Part shown: one piece after another, positions 6,914 through 15,041 of the stretch
Layout: each line of letters opens with the position of its first letter
Position numbering within the stretch: position 1 is the first letter of the stretch
Assembly (NCBI GenBank): GCA_035551935.1
Contig: DASZMJ010000142.1
Span: 1 to 28,323, forward strand
DNA: 28,323 nucleotides
DNA from: DASZMJ01 sp035551935
GTDB lineage: Bacteria; Planctomycetota; Planctomycetia; Isosphaerales; Isosphaeraceae
Reading direction: 5' to 3'
The notes under the pieces: generated by a model
Database searches by the model: none
What the model saw: the letters and a program-made list of their open reading frames with translations, nothing else
Told to the model about the DNA's origin: nothing
Position numbers and translations under genes: made by a program

Positions 6914-9142
6914 ATGGTGACGAGGCGTTCGCAATGCAACCCGTCCCGGCTGAAAGGCCTGCTCGACGACGACCTGAGCGCGACGGGGCGCGTCGAGGTG
7001 GTGCGCCACCTCGACGATTGCCCGGCGTGCCAGGCGCGGCTGGAGGAGCTGGCGGCCGGCAGCCGCATCTGGGGCGACCTCCGACAACTGGCCGGCTCGG
7101 GAGACCCCGCAGGGCGTGGTCGAGGGACGCACGCCGAGGAGACCGGCTTGTGGCCTAAGGACCGGCCCGACCCTGCGCGTGAGATCCTCGGGCTGCTCGC
7201 GCCCGCGGACGACCCGGACGCCCTGGGCAAGCTCGGGCCGTACGAGGTCACGGGCGTCCTCGGCCGGGGCGGGATGGGGGTAGTCCTGAGCGGATTCGAT
7301 CCGTCGCTGAACCGCCCGGTGGCGATCAAGGTGCTCGCCCCGCAGCTCGCCACCGGCGCCGCGGCTCGGAAGCGTTTTGCCCGCGAGGCCAGGGCCGCCG
7401 CGTCCGTCGTCCACGATCACGTCGTCGCCATCTATGCGGTGGACGTCGACGAGGGCAGCGGCCTGCCTTACCTGGTCATGCCGTACCTGCCCGGCCGCTC
7501 GCTCCAGGACCGGATCGACCGCGACGGGCCGCTCGAGCCGAAGGAGGTGCTGCGCATCGGCATGCAGGCGGCCCGGGGGCTGGCCGCAGCCCACGCGCAG
7601 GGGCTGGTCCACCGCGATGTCAAGCCGTCGAACATCCTGCTGGAGAACAACGTCGAGCGGGTGAAGCTGACCGACTTCGGGCTGGCCCGGGCGGCCGACG
7701 ACGCGAGCCTGACCCACTCGGGAGACGTGGCCGGGACGCCGCAGTACATGGCCCCCGAGCAGGCGCGGGGCGACGCCGTGGACCACCGCGCCGACCTGTT
7801 CAGCCTGGGGAGCGTCCTCTACGCGATGTGCACCGGGCGCCCGCCCTTCCGAGCCGACACGATCGTCGGGGTCCTCCGCCGCGTCTGCGACGAGCGGCCC
7901 CGACCGGTGCGCGAGCTGAACCCGGACGTGCCCTCGCCACTGGTGGCGGCGATCGAACGCCTGCACGCCAAGAACCCGGCCGGCCGCTTCCGCTCGGCCG
8001 AGGAGGTCGCCGACACCCTCGGCCGGATGCTGGCCGAGTCGCAGCGGCCTGCCCCGTGGGGGGCGGTCCCCGCGCGGACCCGGGCGCGGGCCGTGGGGTT
8101 CGGGGCGATCGCCGCGGTCGCCTCATTGGTCGGCGTCCTCGCGTTCCTCGGCGGGATCGGCGGCAACCCGCCCTGGGGTTCCCGGCCCGCGCGAGCGGGC
8201 TCACCGTCCCCCGGCGGCGGCAGGATCATCTCTTCGGGTCCCGGCGGGTCATTCCTGGTCGCATCGGCAGATGAGCCCAAGGGGGGCGGGCACCCGGATT
8301 CGCCCCGCGGCTCGATCACCTTTGCCGACGGCCCCGACGAATCCGTGGTCGCGTCCGGGAAGGAGGAGACGCGCCGCTACGATCTCAAGGACTTCGACGC
8401 GATCGCGGTCGATTCCGTGATCCACGCCGACGTGACTCGCGGCGACGAGTTCCGCGTCGAGATGACGCTCGACGACAACCTGCTCGAGTTCGTGCAGGTG
8501 GAGAAGAAGGACCGGACCCTGAAGGTCGGGCTCGACTCGCGCGGGAAGTCGCTCCGGCTCCGCAACAACCACCCGCCGAGGCTCACCGTCCGCATGCCGG
8601 CGCTCGAAGCGATCCGGCTGAATGGCGCGACGTTCGCCAAGGTCTCCGGGTTCAAGTCCGACCGGCGGTTCCGGGCCGAGCTCGACGGGGCGAGCCACCT
8701 GGAGGGCACGATCGACGCGGGCGAGCTCGACCTACACGTCGACGGCGCCGGGCACGTCACCCTCGGCGGCTCTGCCGGCGATGCGAAGGTGTCGTCCTCC
8801 GGGGCCGGGCAGATCAAGCTGGGCGAGTTCACATTGAAGGGGAAGCGGCTGATCGTGAAGCTCGACGGGGCCAGCCACGCGACCCTCAAGGGCCGGGTCA
8901 CGGGCGCCGTCGTCCAGGCGGACGGGGCCAGCCATCTCGACCTGTCCGCCCTGGAGCTCGATGTCGCCGACGTGACCGTCTCCGGCGCGTCGCACGTCAA
9001 CTTGGGGACGTCCAAGCAGCTGGACTACTCCGTCACAGGCGTCTCGCACCTCAGCTACGCCGGCGACCCGAAGGTCGACAAGGCCGAGAAGGACCACCTG
9101 TCCCACGTCCGTCACAGGACGGGCACAGCTTCCCGGCAGTAA
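6914..9142 (+). CDS. Zinc-finger anti-sigma-like / Ser-Thr kinase / transmembrane / DUF2807 (GIN) fusion protein
   Basis: The protein has 742 residues and four parts. Residues 8-39 carry C8 and H32-x3-C36-x2-C39, the zinc-binding pattern of ZAS anti-sigma factors (zf-HC2). Residues 110-375 are a Hanks-type kinase: glycine loop GRGGMG (117-122), VAIK with Lys139, HRD with Asp235, DFG with Asp254, then GTPQYMAPEQ. All key catalytic residues are present, so it should be active. One transmembrane helix lies at about 394-416. A Gly/Ser/Pro linker leads to residues 487-720, a DUF2807 (GIN) domain with recurring GASH-like motifs (about 592, 652, 671, 693, 709), predicted to form a beta-helix outside the membrane. 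Topology: zinc motif and kinase inside, GIN outside. Inference: an outside signal controls the kinase and the linked sigma factor. The kinase family and zinc motif are well known; the combination with a GIN domain is unusual to me. Confidence 0.9.
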   Translation: MVTRRSQCNPSRLKGLLDDDLSATGRVEVVRHLDDCPACQARLEELAAGSRIWGDLRQLAGSGDPAGRGRGTHAEETGLWPKDRPDPAREILGLLAPADDPDALGKLGPYEVTGVLGRGGMGVVLSGFDPSLNRPVAIKVLAPQLATGAAARKRFAREARAAASVVHDHVVAIYAVDVDEGSGLPYLVMPYLPGRSLQDRIDRDGPLEPKEVLRIGMQAARGLAAAHAQGLVHRDVKPSNILLENNVERVKLTDFGLARAADDASLTHSGDVAGTPQYMAPEQARGDAVDHRADLFSLGSVLYAMCTGRPPFRADTIVGVLRRVCDERPRPVRELNPDVPSPLVAAIERLHAKNPAGRFRSAEEVADTLGRMLAESQRPAPWGAVPARTRARAVGFGAIAAVASLVGVLAFLGGIGGNPPWGSRPARAGSPSPGGGRIISSGPGGSFLVASADEPKGGGHPDSPRGSITFADGPDESVVASGKEETRRYDLKDFDAIAVDSVIHADVTRGDEFRVEMTLDDNLLEFVQVEKKDRTLKVGLDSRGKSLRLRNNHPPRLTVRMPALEAIRLNGATFAKVSGFKSDRRFRAELDGASHLEGTIDAGELDLHVDGAGHVTLGGSAGDAKVSSSGAGQIKLGEFTLKGKRLIVKLDGASHATLKGRVTGAVVQADGASHLDLSALELDVADVTVSGASHVNLGTSKQLDYSVTGVSHLSYAGDPKVDKAEKDHLSHVRHRTGTASRQ

Positions 9143-9606
9143 AGGCCCCGACGGCTGGCCTCGGGATCGATCGGTACGCCTTCCTGAACTGCCTTCCGTC
9201 CCGGACCGCTGGTGCGTCCTGCGGTCCGGGCACCTGCGAAATCCTCTTGTCCGTCGCCCCCGCCCCGGGCCGGCTCGCGGTTGCGCGGCCGGCTGTCGGG
9301 GCGATCAAGGTCTTGTCGTCGGCGCCGACGACGCACCCTGAAGGCCACGGCCCGCGCGGGGCCGGCGCGGAGGATCGATGAAGATCGCGGAGAACCGATC
9401 CATCACCAGATCGCGATCCGGCGCATGCCGTCGGGCGCGCGAAGTCGACCGTGGCTCCTCGGCCCGAACTCCGGTAGAGTTCAAGCCGGTCCGCTCCTCA
9501 TGACATGGGCCGGGCGGCACCGTGTCGGGTCGAGCCGGAGTTCGGAGGGGGCGTTCTCGCCAGGTGTCCGATGCGCCATCAATCACACGCCTGGGGCGGG
9601 CTTGAA
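9143..9606. other. Intergenic region with an 11-bp inverted repeat
   Basis: No gene is supported. An exact inverted repeat, CCGAACTCCGG at 9464-9474 and CCGGAGTTCGG at 9535-9545, is separated by 60 bases and lies 61 bases before the start of the beta-propeller gene. It could be an operator pair or a chance match in GC-rich DNA. No convincing terminator follows the kinase gene. Confidence 0.35.
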
Positions 9607-10845
9607 ATGAGCCGGCGCGGCTTCCTCGCCGCCGCGGGCCTCGCATCCGCGCTCGCCGCGCCGTGGCGCGGCCCGCGAGCTGAAGCGAGGCCCACCGACT
9701 CACGGCCGAGTGATCGGCTCTTCTTCACGTCCCGGGGGAAGACGGCCCTGGTCAACGCCGACGGCCGCGGCCTGCGCTACCTCCGGTTCGACCGGCCAGG
9801 CCAGGCCACCTGGCAACCCGCGGCGACCTTCCCCGACGGTCGGCGCCTCCTCCTGCTGAGCATGGAACCCCGGCGCGACGGCCCCGGCCGGCCCTTCGAG
9901 GAGTACTACACGCAGACCCCGACGCACATCTGGGTCCACGACCTCGAGACCGGCTCCCTCGAGGAGATCTGCACCAGGGACCGCCTGGCGCCCTTCGAGA
10001 CGCCGGCCCTGCTGATGGACCGGTCCGACCGCCTGCTCGTGCAGGTCGTCCGGGACGGGGTCGGCCAGATCTTCAGCATGCGCCTCGACGGGTCCGACCC
10101 GCGCGAGTTCACGCGCGCCGGCGAAGGGCTCCCCTACGGCCTGAGCCTCAGCCCCGACGGTCGACGGGTCGCATTCCACCTCGCGGGCCCGGAGGGCTAC
10201 CAGGTCGTCACCAGCGACACCGACGGCTCACAACGGGTCCGCGTCGCCGCGCGGCCGGGCCACCTCTACTTCGGCACGAGTTGGTCGCCGGACGGCCGCT
10301 GGGTCCTCTACGTCGACTGCCTGCCCGGCGAGGACCCGGGGCACGACTGGGCCGACGTCTGCATCGGCCGCCCGGACGGGAGCGAGCATCGGGTGCTGAC
10401 CCGCGGCAAGTCGATGTGGTTCGCGGCGACCTACGGCGACCCGAGGACGCGGGGCGGCGGGTCGAACGTGCCGGCCTGGACCCGCGACGGGTCGATCCTC
10501 TTCCCCCGTCGCCTGCCGGGCTCGAGGGTCCCGTGGGAATACCAGCCGAACCGACCCGACGTCGACCACTTCAACCGCGACTACAAGCCCGAGCTCGCCC
10601 GGGGCGGCACGGAGATCTGCCGGCTCGACCCGAGCGACGGGCGCGTCACCGCCCTGACCCAGAGCGATCCGCCGGTCTGGGACTTCCGGTCGAGCGAATC
10701 GCCGGACGGCAAGTCCATCGCGTTCTGTCGCGCGAAGACCGGCGGGGCCCCGGCGATCTGGGTGATGCGGGCCGACGGCGGGGACCCGAGGCTCATCACC
10801 CGCGGGATCGACGACCTCGGTGCGGACCACCCGCGCTGGCTCTGA
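9607..10845 (+). CDS. Tat-exported TolB-like beta-propeller protein
   Basis: The protein has 412 residues. The N-terminus SRRGFLAAAGLASALAA (Arg3-Arg4) is a twin-arginine signal, so it should be exported folded. The rest consists of repeated PD40/WD40-like blades. Several carry the blade signature SPDGRRVAF or SWSPDGRWVLY, with others such as IWVHDLETGSLEE and ESPDGKSIAFC, as in TolB and oligogalacturonate lyase-type propellers. No catalytic site can be named. It may be a lyase-like enzyme or a binding scaffold. The ATG at 9607 puts the RR motif at the very N-terminus; an alternative in-frame ATG at 9571 would add 12 residues before it. The gene is monocistronic and convergent with the DUF1501 gene, with a hairpin between them. 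Confidence 0.82.
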   Translation: MSRRGFLAAAGLASALAAPWRGPRAEARPTDSRPSDRLFFTSRGKTALVNADGRGLRYLRFDRPGQATWQPAATFPDGRRLLLLSMEPRRDGPGRPFEEYYTQTPTHIWVHDLETGSLEEICTRDRLAPFETPALLMDRSDRLLVQVVRDGVGQIFSMRLDGSDPREFTRAGEGLPYGLSLSPDGRRVAFHLAGPEGYQVVTSDTDGSQRVRVAARPGHLYFGTSWSPDGRWVLYVDCLPGEDPGHDWADVCIGRPDGSEHRVLTRGKSMWFAATYGDPRTRGGGSNVPAWTRDGSILFPRRLPGSRVPWEYQPNRPDVDHFNRDYKPELARGGTEICRLDPSDGRVTALTQSDPPVWDFRSSESPDGKSIAFCRAKTGGAPAIWVMRADGGDPRLITRGIDDLGADHPRWL

Positions 10846-11077
10846 CCGACTCACCCGGCAATCCTACCTCCGGCGAGGACCCGTCACGACCGCGAAGCAG
10901 CCGTGTCGTCTCACGTCGATCGTCGTCGGCCTCCACGTGATGCGTCGTGAGAAGGGGTTCGGCGCGGCCTACGGCAAGAACCGGACGGGCGAGCGGGAGT
11001 ACGTCGAGTATCGCATGGTGAAGTCGGCCGCCCCGAGGACCTCTTGTCGCTCCGCGACCGCGGCCGCAGGGGACCGG

Positions 11078-11097
11078 GGCCGTTCGCCGAAACGGCC
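11078..11097. terminator. Hairpin between convergent genes, possible bidirectional terminator
   Basis: GGCCGTT (11078-11084) and AACGGCC (11091-11097) form a perfect 7-bp stem with a 6-base loop, midway between the end of the propeller gene (10845) and the end of the DUF1501 gene (11124). There is no T-run on either side, so a Rho-independent role is only plausible. Confidence 0.35.
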
Positions 11098-11123
11098 GCC
11101 GGTGTGGGCGGGGGCGATCGAGG

Positions 11124-12545
11124 CTACACCAGGATGGGCTTGATGACGCGGCCGTGGACATTCGTGAGGCGGCGGCTGATGCCGTTGTGATAGTAGGTCA
11201 GCCGCTCGTGGTCGATGCCGAGCAGGTGGAGCACGGTGGCGTGGAAGTCGGGCCAGGTGACGGGGTCCTCGGCGGCCTTCCAGCCGACCGCGTCGGTGGC
11301 GCCGAAGGCGAGGCCGGGCTTGAGGCCCGCGCCGGCGAGCCAGACGGTGAAGCCGTTGTTGTTGTGGTCGCGACCCTTGCCGACGACGTCGGCGGCCGAC
11401 TGGGTGAACGGGGTGCGGCCGAACTCGGTCGTGAACAGGACGAGGGTATCGTCGAGCATCCCCCGGCGGCGGAGGTCGCGGAGCAGGCCGGCGACGGGCC
11501 GGTCGATGCGGAGGGCCTCCTGGCCGTGGTTGGCTTTCATGTCCTCGTGGCCGTCCCAGTTCCGCCGGGGGCTGCCGAACGTGCCGCCGGAGAAGAGCTG
11601 CACGAACCGCACACCGCGCTCGAGCAGGCGGCGGGCGATCAGGCAGGCGCGGCCGAAGTCGGCCGTCTCGGGGCGGTCGACGCCGTAGAGGGATTGCGTC
11701 TCGGCGGGCTCCTGGCCGAGCTCGGCCACGCGCGGGACGGACACCTGCATCCGGGCCGCCAGCTCGTACCCTCGGATGCGGGCGGCGAGGGCGTCGTCCC
11801 CCTCGTGGCGTTCGAGGTGCCGGCGGTTCATCGACGCGATGAGCGCTCGCGTGGCCTCGTCGGCGCCGGGCGGGACGGGCCGCGAGGGGAAGAGGTCCTC
11901 GATCGGCTCGCCCCTGGGGCGGACCACGACCCCCTGGTGACGCGCGGGGAGGAAGCCGTTGGTCCAGTTGATCGGCCCGCCCGCGGGGAATTCCCGGGCG
12001 TCGGGGATCACGACGAAGGCCGGGAGGTCGTCGGCCTCGGAGCCCAGGCCGTAGCTCAGCCAGGCCCCCAGGGTCGGGAACCCGTTGAGGCGGAAGCCGC
12101 TGTTTTCCTGGAACGTGGCGGGCGTGTGGTTGGAGGTGTCGGACACCATCGACCGGATCACGGTCAGCTCATCGGCCACGTCCGCGATGTGCGGGAACAG
12201 GTCCGAGACCCAGAGGCCGCTCCGGCCGTGCTGGCGGAAGGCCCAGTCGGGGCGGCGGAGCCGACCGACCTGGCCGAAGAAGACGTCGGGCTTCTCCGAC
12301 GTCGTCAGCGACTGCCCGTGCGCGGCGATGAGGTCGGGCTTGTAGTCGAAGGTGTCGAGGTGGCTCATCGCGCCGCAGAGGCAGATGTGGATGGCGCGGG
12401 TTGCCTTCGGGGCGAAGTGGGGACAGGGGGGGCTGGCCTCGCCCGGCGTGCCGGCCCGGAGGGTGCCGTCGCGGAGCATCAGCGAGGCCGCCGCCGCGCC
12501 GGCGAGGCCGTTCCCGACCCAGGAGAAGAAGGAGCGGCGGTCCAC
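11124..12545 (-). CDS. DUF1501 (PF07394) family exported protein
   Basis: The protein has 473 residues, the normal length for DUF1501. It has a Tat-like signal (DRRSFFSWVGNGLAGAAAASL, residues 2-22). Family motifs include HICLCGAMSHLDTFDYKP (about 53-70), VIRSM and NHTPA, LFTTEFGRTPF, and GRDHNNNGF, which give the alkaline phosphatase/sulfatase-like fold with probable metal ligands (His, Asp). The activity is unproven; these proteins are very numerous in planctomycetes and are almost always linked to PSCyt/PSD1 genes. The start is GTG at 12545 with a weak CGAGGG ribosome site. It lies 19 bases after the stop of the PSD1 gene at 12565, so translation is likely coupled within a two-gene operon. 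The pair probably forms an exported oxidative or hydrolytic complex on complex polysaccharides; this last point is inference. Confidence 0.93.
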   Translation of the reverse strand: MDRRSFFSWVGNGLAGAAAASLMLRDGTLRAGTPGEASPPCPHFAPKATRAIHICLCGAMSHLDTFDYKPDLIAAHGQSLTTSEKPDVFFGQVGRLRRPDWAFRQHGRSGLWVSDLFPHIADVADELTVIRSMVSDTSNHTPATFQENSGFRLNGFPTLGAWLSYGLGSEADDLPAFVVIPDAREFPAGGPINWTNGFLPARHQGVVVRPRGEPIEDLFPSRPVPPGADEATRALIASMNRRHLERHEGDDALAARIRGYELAARMQVSVPRVAELGQEPAETQSLYGVDRPETADFGRACLIARRLLERGVRFVQLFSGGTFGSPRRNWDGHEDMKANHGQEALRIDRPVAGLLRDLRRRGMLDDTLVLFTTEFGRTPFTQSAADVVGKGRDHNNNGFTVWLAGAGLKPGLAFGATDAVGWKAAEDPVTWPDFHATVLHLLGIDHERLTYYHNGISRRLTNVHGRVIKPILV

Positions 12546-12564
12546 GGGCGGCCCTCGAAGGCGG

Positions 12565-14688
12565 TCAATCGACGTAGAGGAATTCGTTGCTGTTGAAGAT
12601 GGCCCGCGCGAGGGCCGACGGGCCGTACCGCGCGACCAGGCCGACCGCCCGCGCCCGCTCGTCGGGCTCGGGGGCGCGGCCGAAGGCGAGCCGGTAGGCG
12701 CGGTCGACTTGCCGGCCGGAGTCCGGGCCCGCCTCGCGCTCGAGGCGCCGGGCGAAGCGGTCGGAGATGTGGAGCACGAGGCCGTTGTTCATGAGCGCGA
12801 GGGCCTGGAGCGGCGTGGTCGTCACGGCGCGGCGGGGCGCGGCGGCCGAGGGGTCGGGGCAGTCGAATGCGTCGAGCAGCGCGTTCCGGCCGCCGCGGGC
12901 CCATGCGCGGTAGAGCGTGCGGCGGTCGAGCCCGGGGCGCGACGGGTCGATCGGCGGATACAAGAGGGCGGCCGTCCCCGGCGCCTTGACGATCTCGAAG
13001 TCGCGGAAGCTCGGCCCGCCGAGGGCGACGTCGAGGGTGCCCGCGACGGCCAGCATGGCGTCGCGGACCATCTCGGCCTCGAGTCGCTGCGGCGACTTGC
13101 GCCAGAGCAGTCGGTTACCCGCGTCGAGCCGCTGGGCCCCGGGGTCGAGGCGCGACGACTGGCGGTAGGCGGCCGACGTGACGATCCGTCGGTGGATCGC
13201 CTTGAGGCTCCAATCTTGAGCAGCCAGCTCGGCGGCGAGCCAATCGAGCAACTCGGGGTGCGAAGGCCGGCCGCCGTTGAAGCCGAAATCGCTCGGCGTC
13301 TCCACGATGCCGGCGCCGACGTGGGCCTCCCAGAGCCGGTTGACGATCGCGCGCCCGAAGAGCGGGTTGCGCGCGTCGGTGACCCAACTCGCCAGCCGAC
13401 GGCGGCTCTCGGCCTCCGGCGCGTCGGCCGGGAGCCCGAAGTCGGGCGAGAGGCCGGAGAGCGACGCGACGCCGCCGGGCGTCACGACGTCCCCGAGGAG
13501 CTTGGGGTTGCCGCGGAGCTGGACGTGGGTCGTCCCCGCCTCGCGCGGGGCGACGGCGTAAACCTTGGCGCCGCCCGGCAGTTTGCGCTCCCCGTGCCGG
13601 ACGCCGCCGAGGGCGGAGGCCAGGCGGTAGTATTCCGATTGTCGGATGGGGTCGAACTTGTGGTCGTGGCAGCGGGCGCAGTGTACGGTCAGGCCGAGGA
13701 AGGTCTGGCCGACGGCGCCGATGACGTCCTCCAGCTCGTCGCCGCGCACGACGGCCTTCATCGCCTCGCTCTGCTGGTTCTGGCCGGCCGTATCATAGGC
13801 GCCGGCGACGAGGAACCCGGTCGCGGCGACGGCCCCGGCGTCGTCGGGCCGGATCGCGTCGCCGGCCAGTTGGAGCCGGGCGAACTCGTCGTAGGGGAGA
13901 TCGCGGTTGAGGGCGTCGACCACCCAGTCGCGGTAGCGCCAGGCGTCGGGGCGGAACTCGTCGAACTCGAAGCCGTTGCTCTCGCCGTAGCGGGCCAGGT
14001 CGAGCCACCGCCGCGCCCAGCGGACGCCGTACTGGGGCGAGGCGAGCAGGCGGTCGACGAGGCGCTCGTAGGCGTCGGGCGACGCGTCGGCCAGGAACGC
14101 ATCGACCTCCCCCGGCGTCGGCGGCAGGCCGGTCAAGTCGAACGACAGCCGGCGGATCAGGGTCCGGCGGTCGGCCTCGGGGGCGGGCGAAAGTCCCCGG
14201 GCCTCCAGCTTCGCCAACACGAACCGGTCGATCGGCGAGCGGGCCCAGCCATCGCGACGGACCGCCGGGGGCTCGGGCCGGACGACGGGCTGGAGCGACC
14301 ACCAGTCGCGGCCGGCGCGGCGGTCGGTCGTCACCCGGTAGGGGTCGATCGGGTCGGTGCCCCACACGGCCCCGGAGGCGATCCAGCGCCGCAGCACGGC
14401 CCGCTCGGCCTCAGGAAGCGGGGCCTTGGGCGGCATCTCGCCCGCCTCGACCTTCTCCCAGAGCGGGCTCTCCTCCGGCTTGCCCGGGACGATCGCCGCG
14501 CCCCCCGCACCGCCGGCCAGGGCCGATGCCTTGCGCGAGAGGTCGAGCTTCCCCTTGGATTCGGGGCCGGAGTGGCAGTCCAGGCAGCGGCGCGTCAGGA
14601 CCGGCGCCACGGCATCATCGAACCCGCCGGCGTCCGCCTGCGAGGCAGCGAGCGACCCGAGGACCATCAAGAGCGAGGCGAGCATCAT
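12565..14688 (-). CDS. PSCyt1-PSCyt2(DUF1549)-PSD1(DUF1553) cytochrome protein
   Basis: The protein has 707 residues, with a short signal peptide (1-20). The PSCyt1 domain has the haem motif CLDCH at 35-39 and a likely distal ligand in GEMPPKAPL (83-91). DUF1549 (about 148-350) contains SPIDRFVLAKLEARGL, RRLSFDLTGLPPTP and WLDLARYGESNGFEFD, and ends in a second haem motif, CARCH at 337-341, followed by DHKFDP. DUF1553/PSD1 (about 425-690) contains NPLFGRAIVNRLWEAHVG, SHPELLDWLA and the C-terminal TPLQALALMNNGLVL. All expected parts are present; it is on the short side for the family. It acts outside the cytoplasmic membrane and probably passes electrons. The start has CGAGGG upstream, and a possible -10 (TACACT, plus 14741-14746) lies about 55 bases before it. 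It is the first gene of the operon with DUF1501. Confidence 0.94.
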   Translation of the reverse strand: MMLASLLMVLGSLAASQADAGGFDDAVAPVLTRRCLDCHSGPESKGKLDLSRKASALAGGAGGAAIVPGKPEESPLWEKVEAGEMPPKAPLPEAERAVLRRWIASGAVWGTDPIDPYRVTTDRRAGRDWWSLQPVVRPEPPAVRRDGWARSPIDRFVLAKLEARGLSPAPEADRRTLIRRLSFDLTGLPPTPGEVDAFLADASPDAYERLVDRLLASPQYGVRWARRWLDLARYGESNGFEFDEFRPDAWRYRDWVVDALNRDLPYDEFARLQLAGDAIRPDDAGAVAATGFLVAGAYDTAGQNQQSEAMKAVVRGDELEDVIGAVGQTFLGLTVHCARCHDHKFDPIRQSEYYRLASALGGVRHGERKLPGGAKVYAVAPREAGTTHVQLRGNPKLLGDVVTPGGVASLSGLSPDFGLPADAPEAESRRRLASWVTDARNPLFGRAIVNRLWEAHVGAGIVETPSDFGFNGGRPSHPELLDWLAAELAAQDWSLKAIHRRIVTSAAYRQSSRLDPGAQRLDAGNRLLWRKSPQRLEAEMVRDAMLAVAGTLDVALGGPSFRDFEIVKAPGTAALLYPPIDPSRPGLDRRTLYRAWARGGRNALLDAFDCPDPSAAAPRRAVTTTPLQALALMNNGLVLHISDRFARRLEREAGPDSGRQVDRAYRLAFGRAPEPDERARAVGLVARYGPSALARAIFNSNEFLYVD

Positions 14689-15041
14689 GGCCCTCGAGGG
14701 AATCGACCTGGTTCACCGGGTAGGGGCCGAAGGCCCACAGAGTGTACCGCGCGGCGCGTCGAGGATCGATCCGGACGAATTGCAACGTAAAATAAAAATA
14801 TATTAACGGCGTCGGCCTGCTGTCCGAGTACGTCATCGACCGCCTGCGGCGCCCCCTGCTGAACGACAGCGAGACCCGCGTCGTCGAGGAGCTGACCACG
14901 CCGCTCGGGGCGACCCACGGCCCGAACTCGAGCGGTTCCGCCGTCTCCCGTAGGGTCCGACGTGCGGACCGATCCCGTCAACACAGAAACGGATCGGTCC
15001 GCACGGCGGATCGTACGAAGAACAGGCCACCCGACGTTCCG
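14689..15041. other. Intergenic region with an AT-rich patch and a decayed coding fragment
   Basis: An AT-rich patch (about 14785-14806) stands out in the GC-rich surroundings. Just after it, on the plus strand at about 14813-14935, a reading stretch without a start encodes GLLSEYVIDRLRRPLLND and then TRVVEELTTPLGA. This looks like a piece of a former gene of unknown family. A long hairpin at 14961-15005 is listed separately. Confidence 0.35.
14961..15005 (-). terminator. Perfect 15-bp hairpin after the Gfo/Idh/MocA gene
   Basis: CGTGCGGACCGATCC (14961-14975) and its exact complement (14991-15005) are separated by 15 bases. It lies 37 bases downstream of the stop of the minus-strand oxidoreductase gene, as a terminator would. 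No T-run follows on either strand. An insertion-sequence end or a protein-binding site is an alternative. Confidence 0.5.

Noticed and set aside
10820..11143. Plus-strand frame of 107 codons with MRREKGFGAAYGKNRTGERE
   Set aside because: The short codon-like stretch is suggestive, but there is no ribosome site and it runs into the hairpin and the end of the DUF1501 gene.
11154..12596. Open frame of 480 codons on the plus strand
   Set aside because: Antisense shadow of the DUF1501 gene, with no motif and low-complexity Gly/Ala/Val/Glu content.
12352..14790. Open frame of 812 codons on the plus strand
   Set aside because: It is antisense to the PSD1 and DUF1501 genes, both of which have full sets of family motifs. 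The long frame is a by-product of GC-rich third positions.
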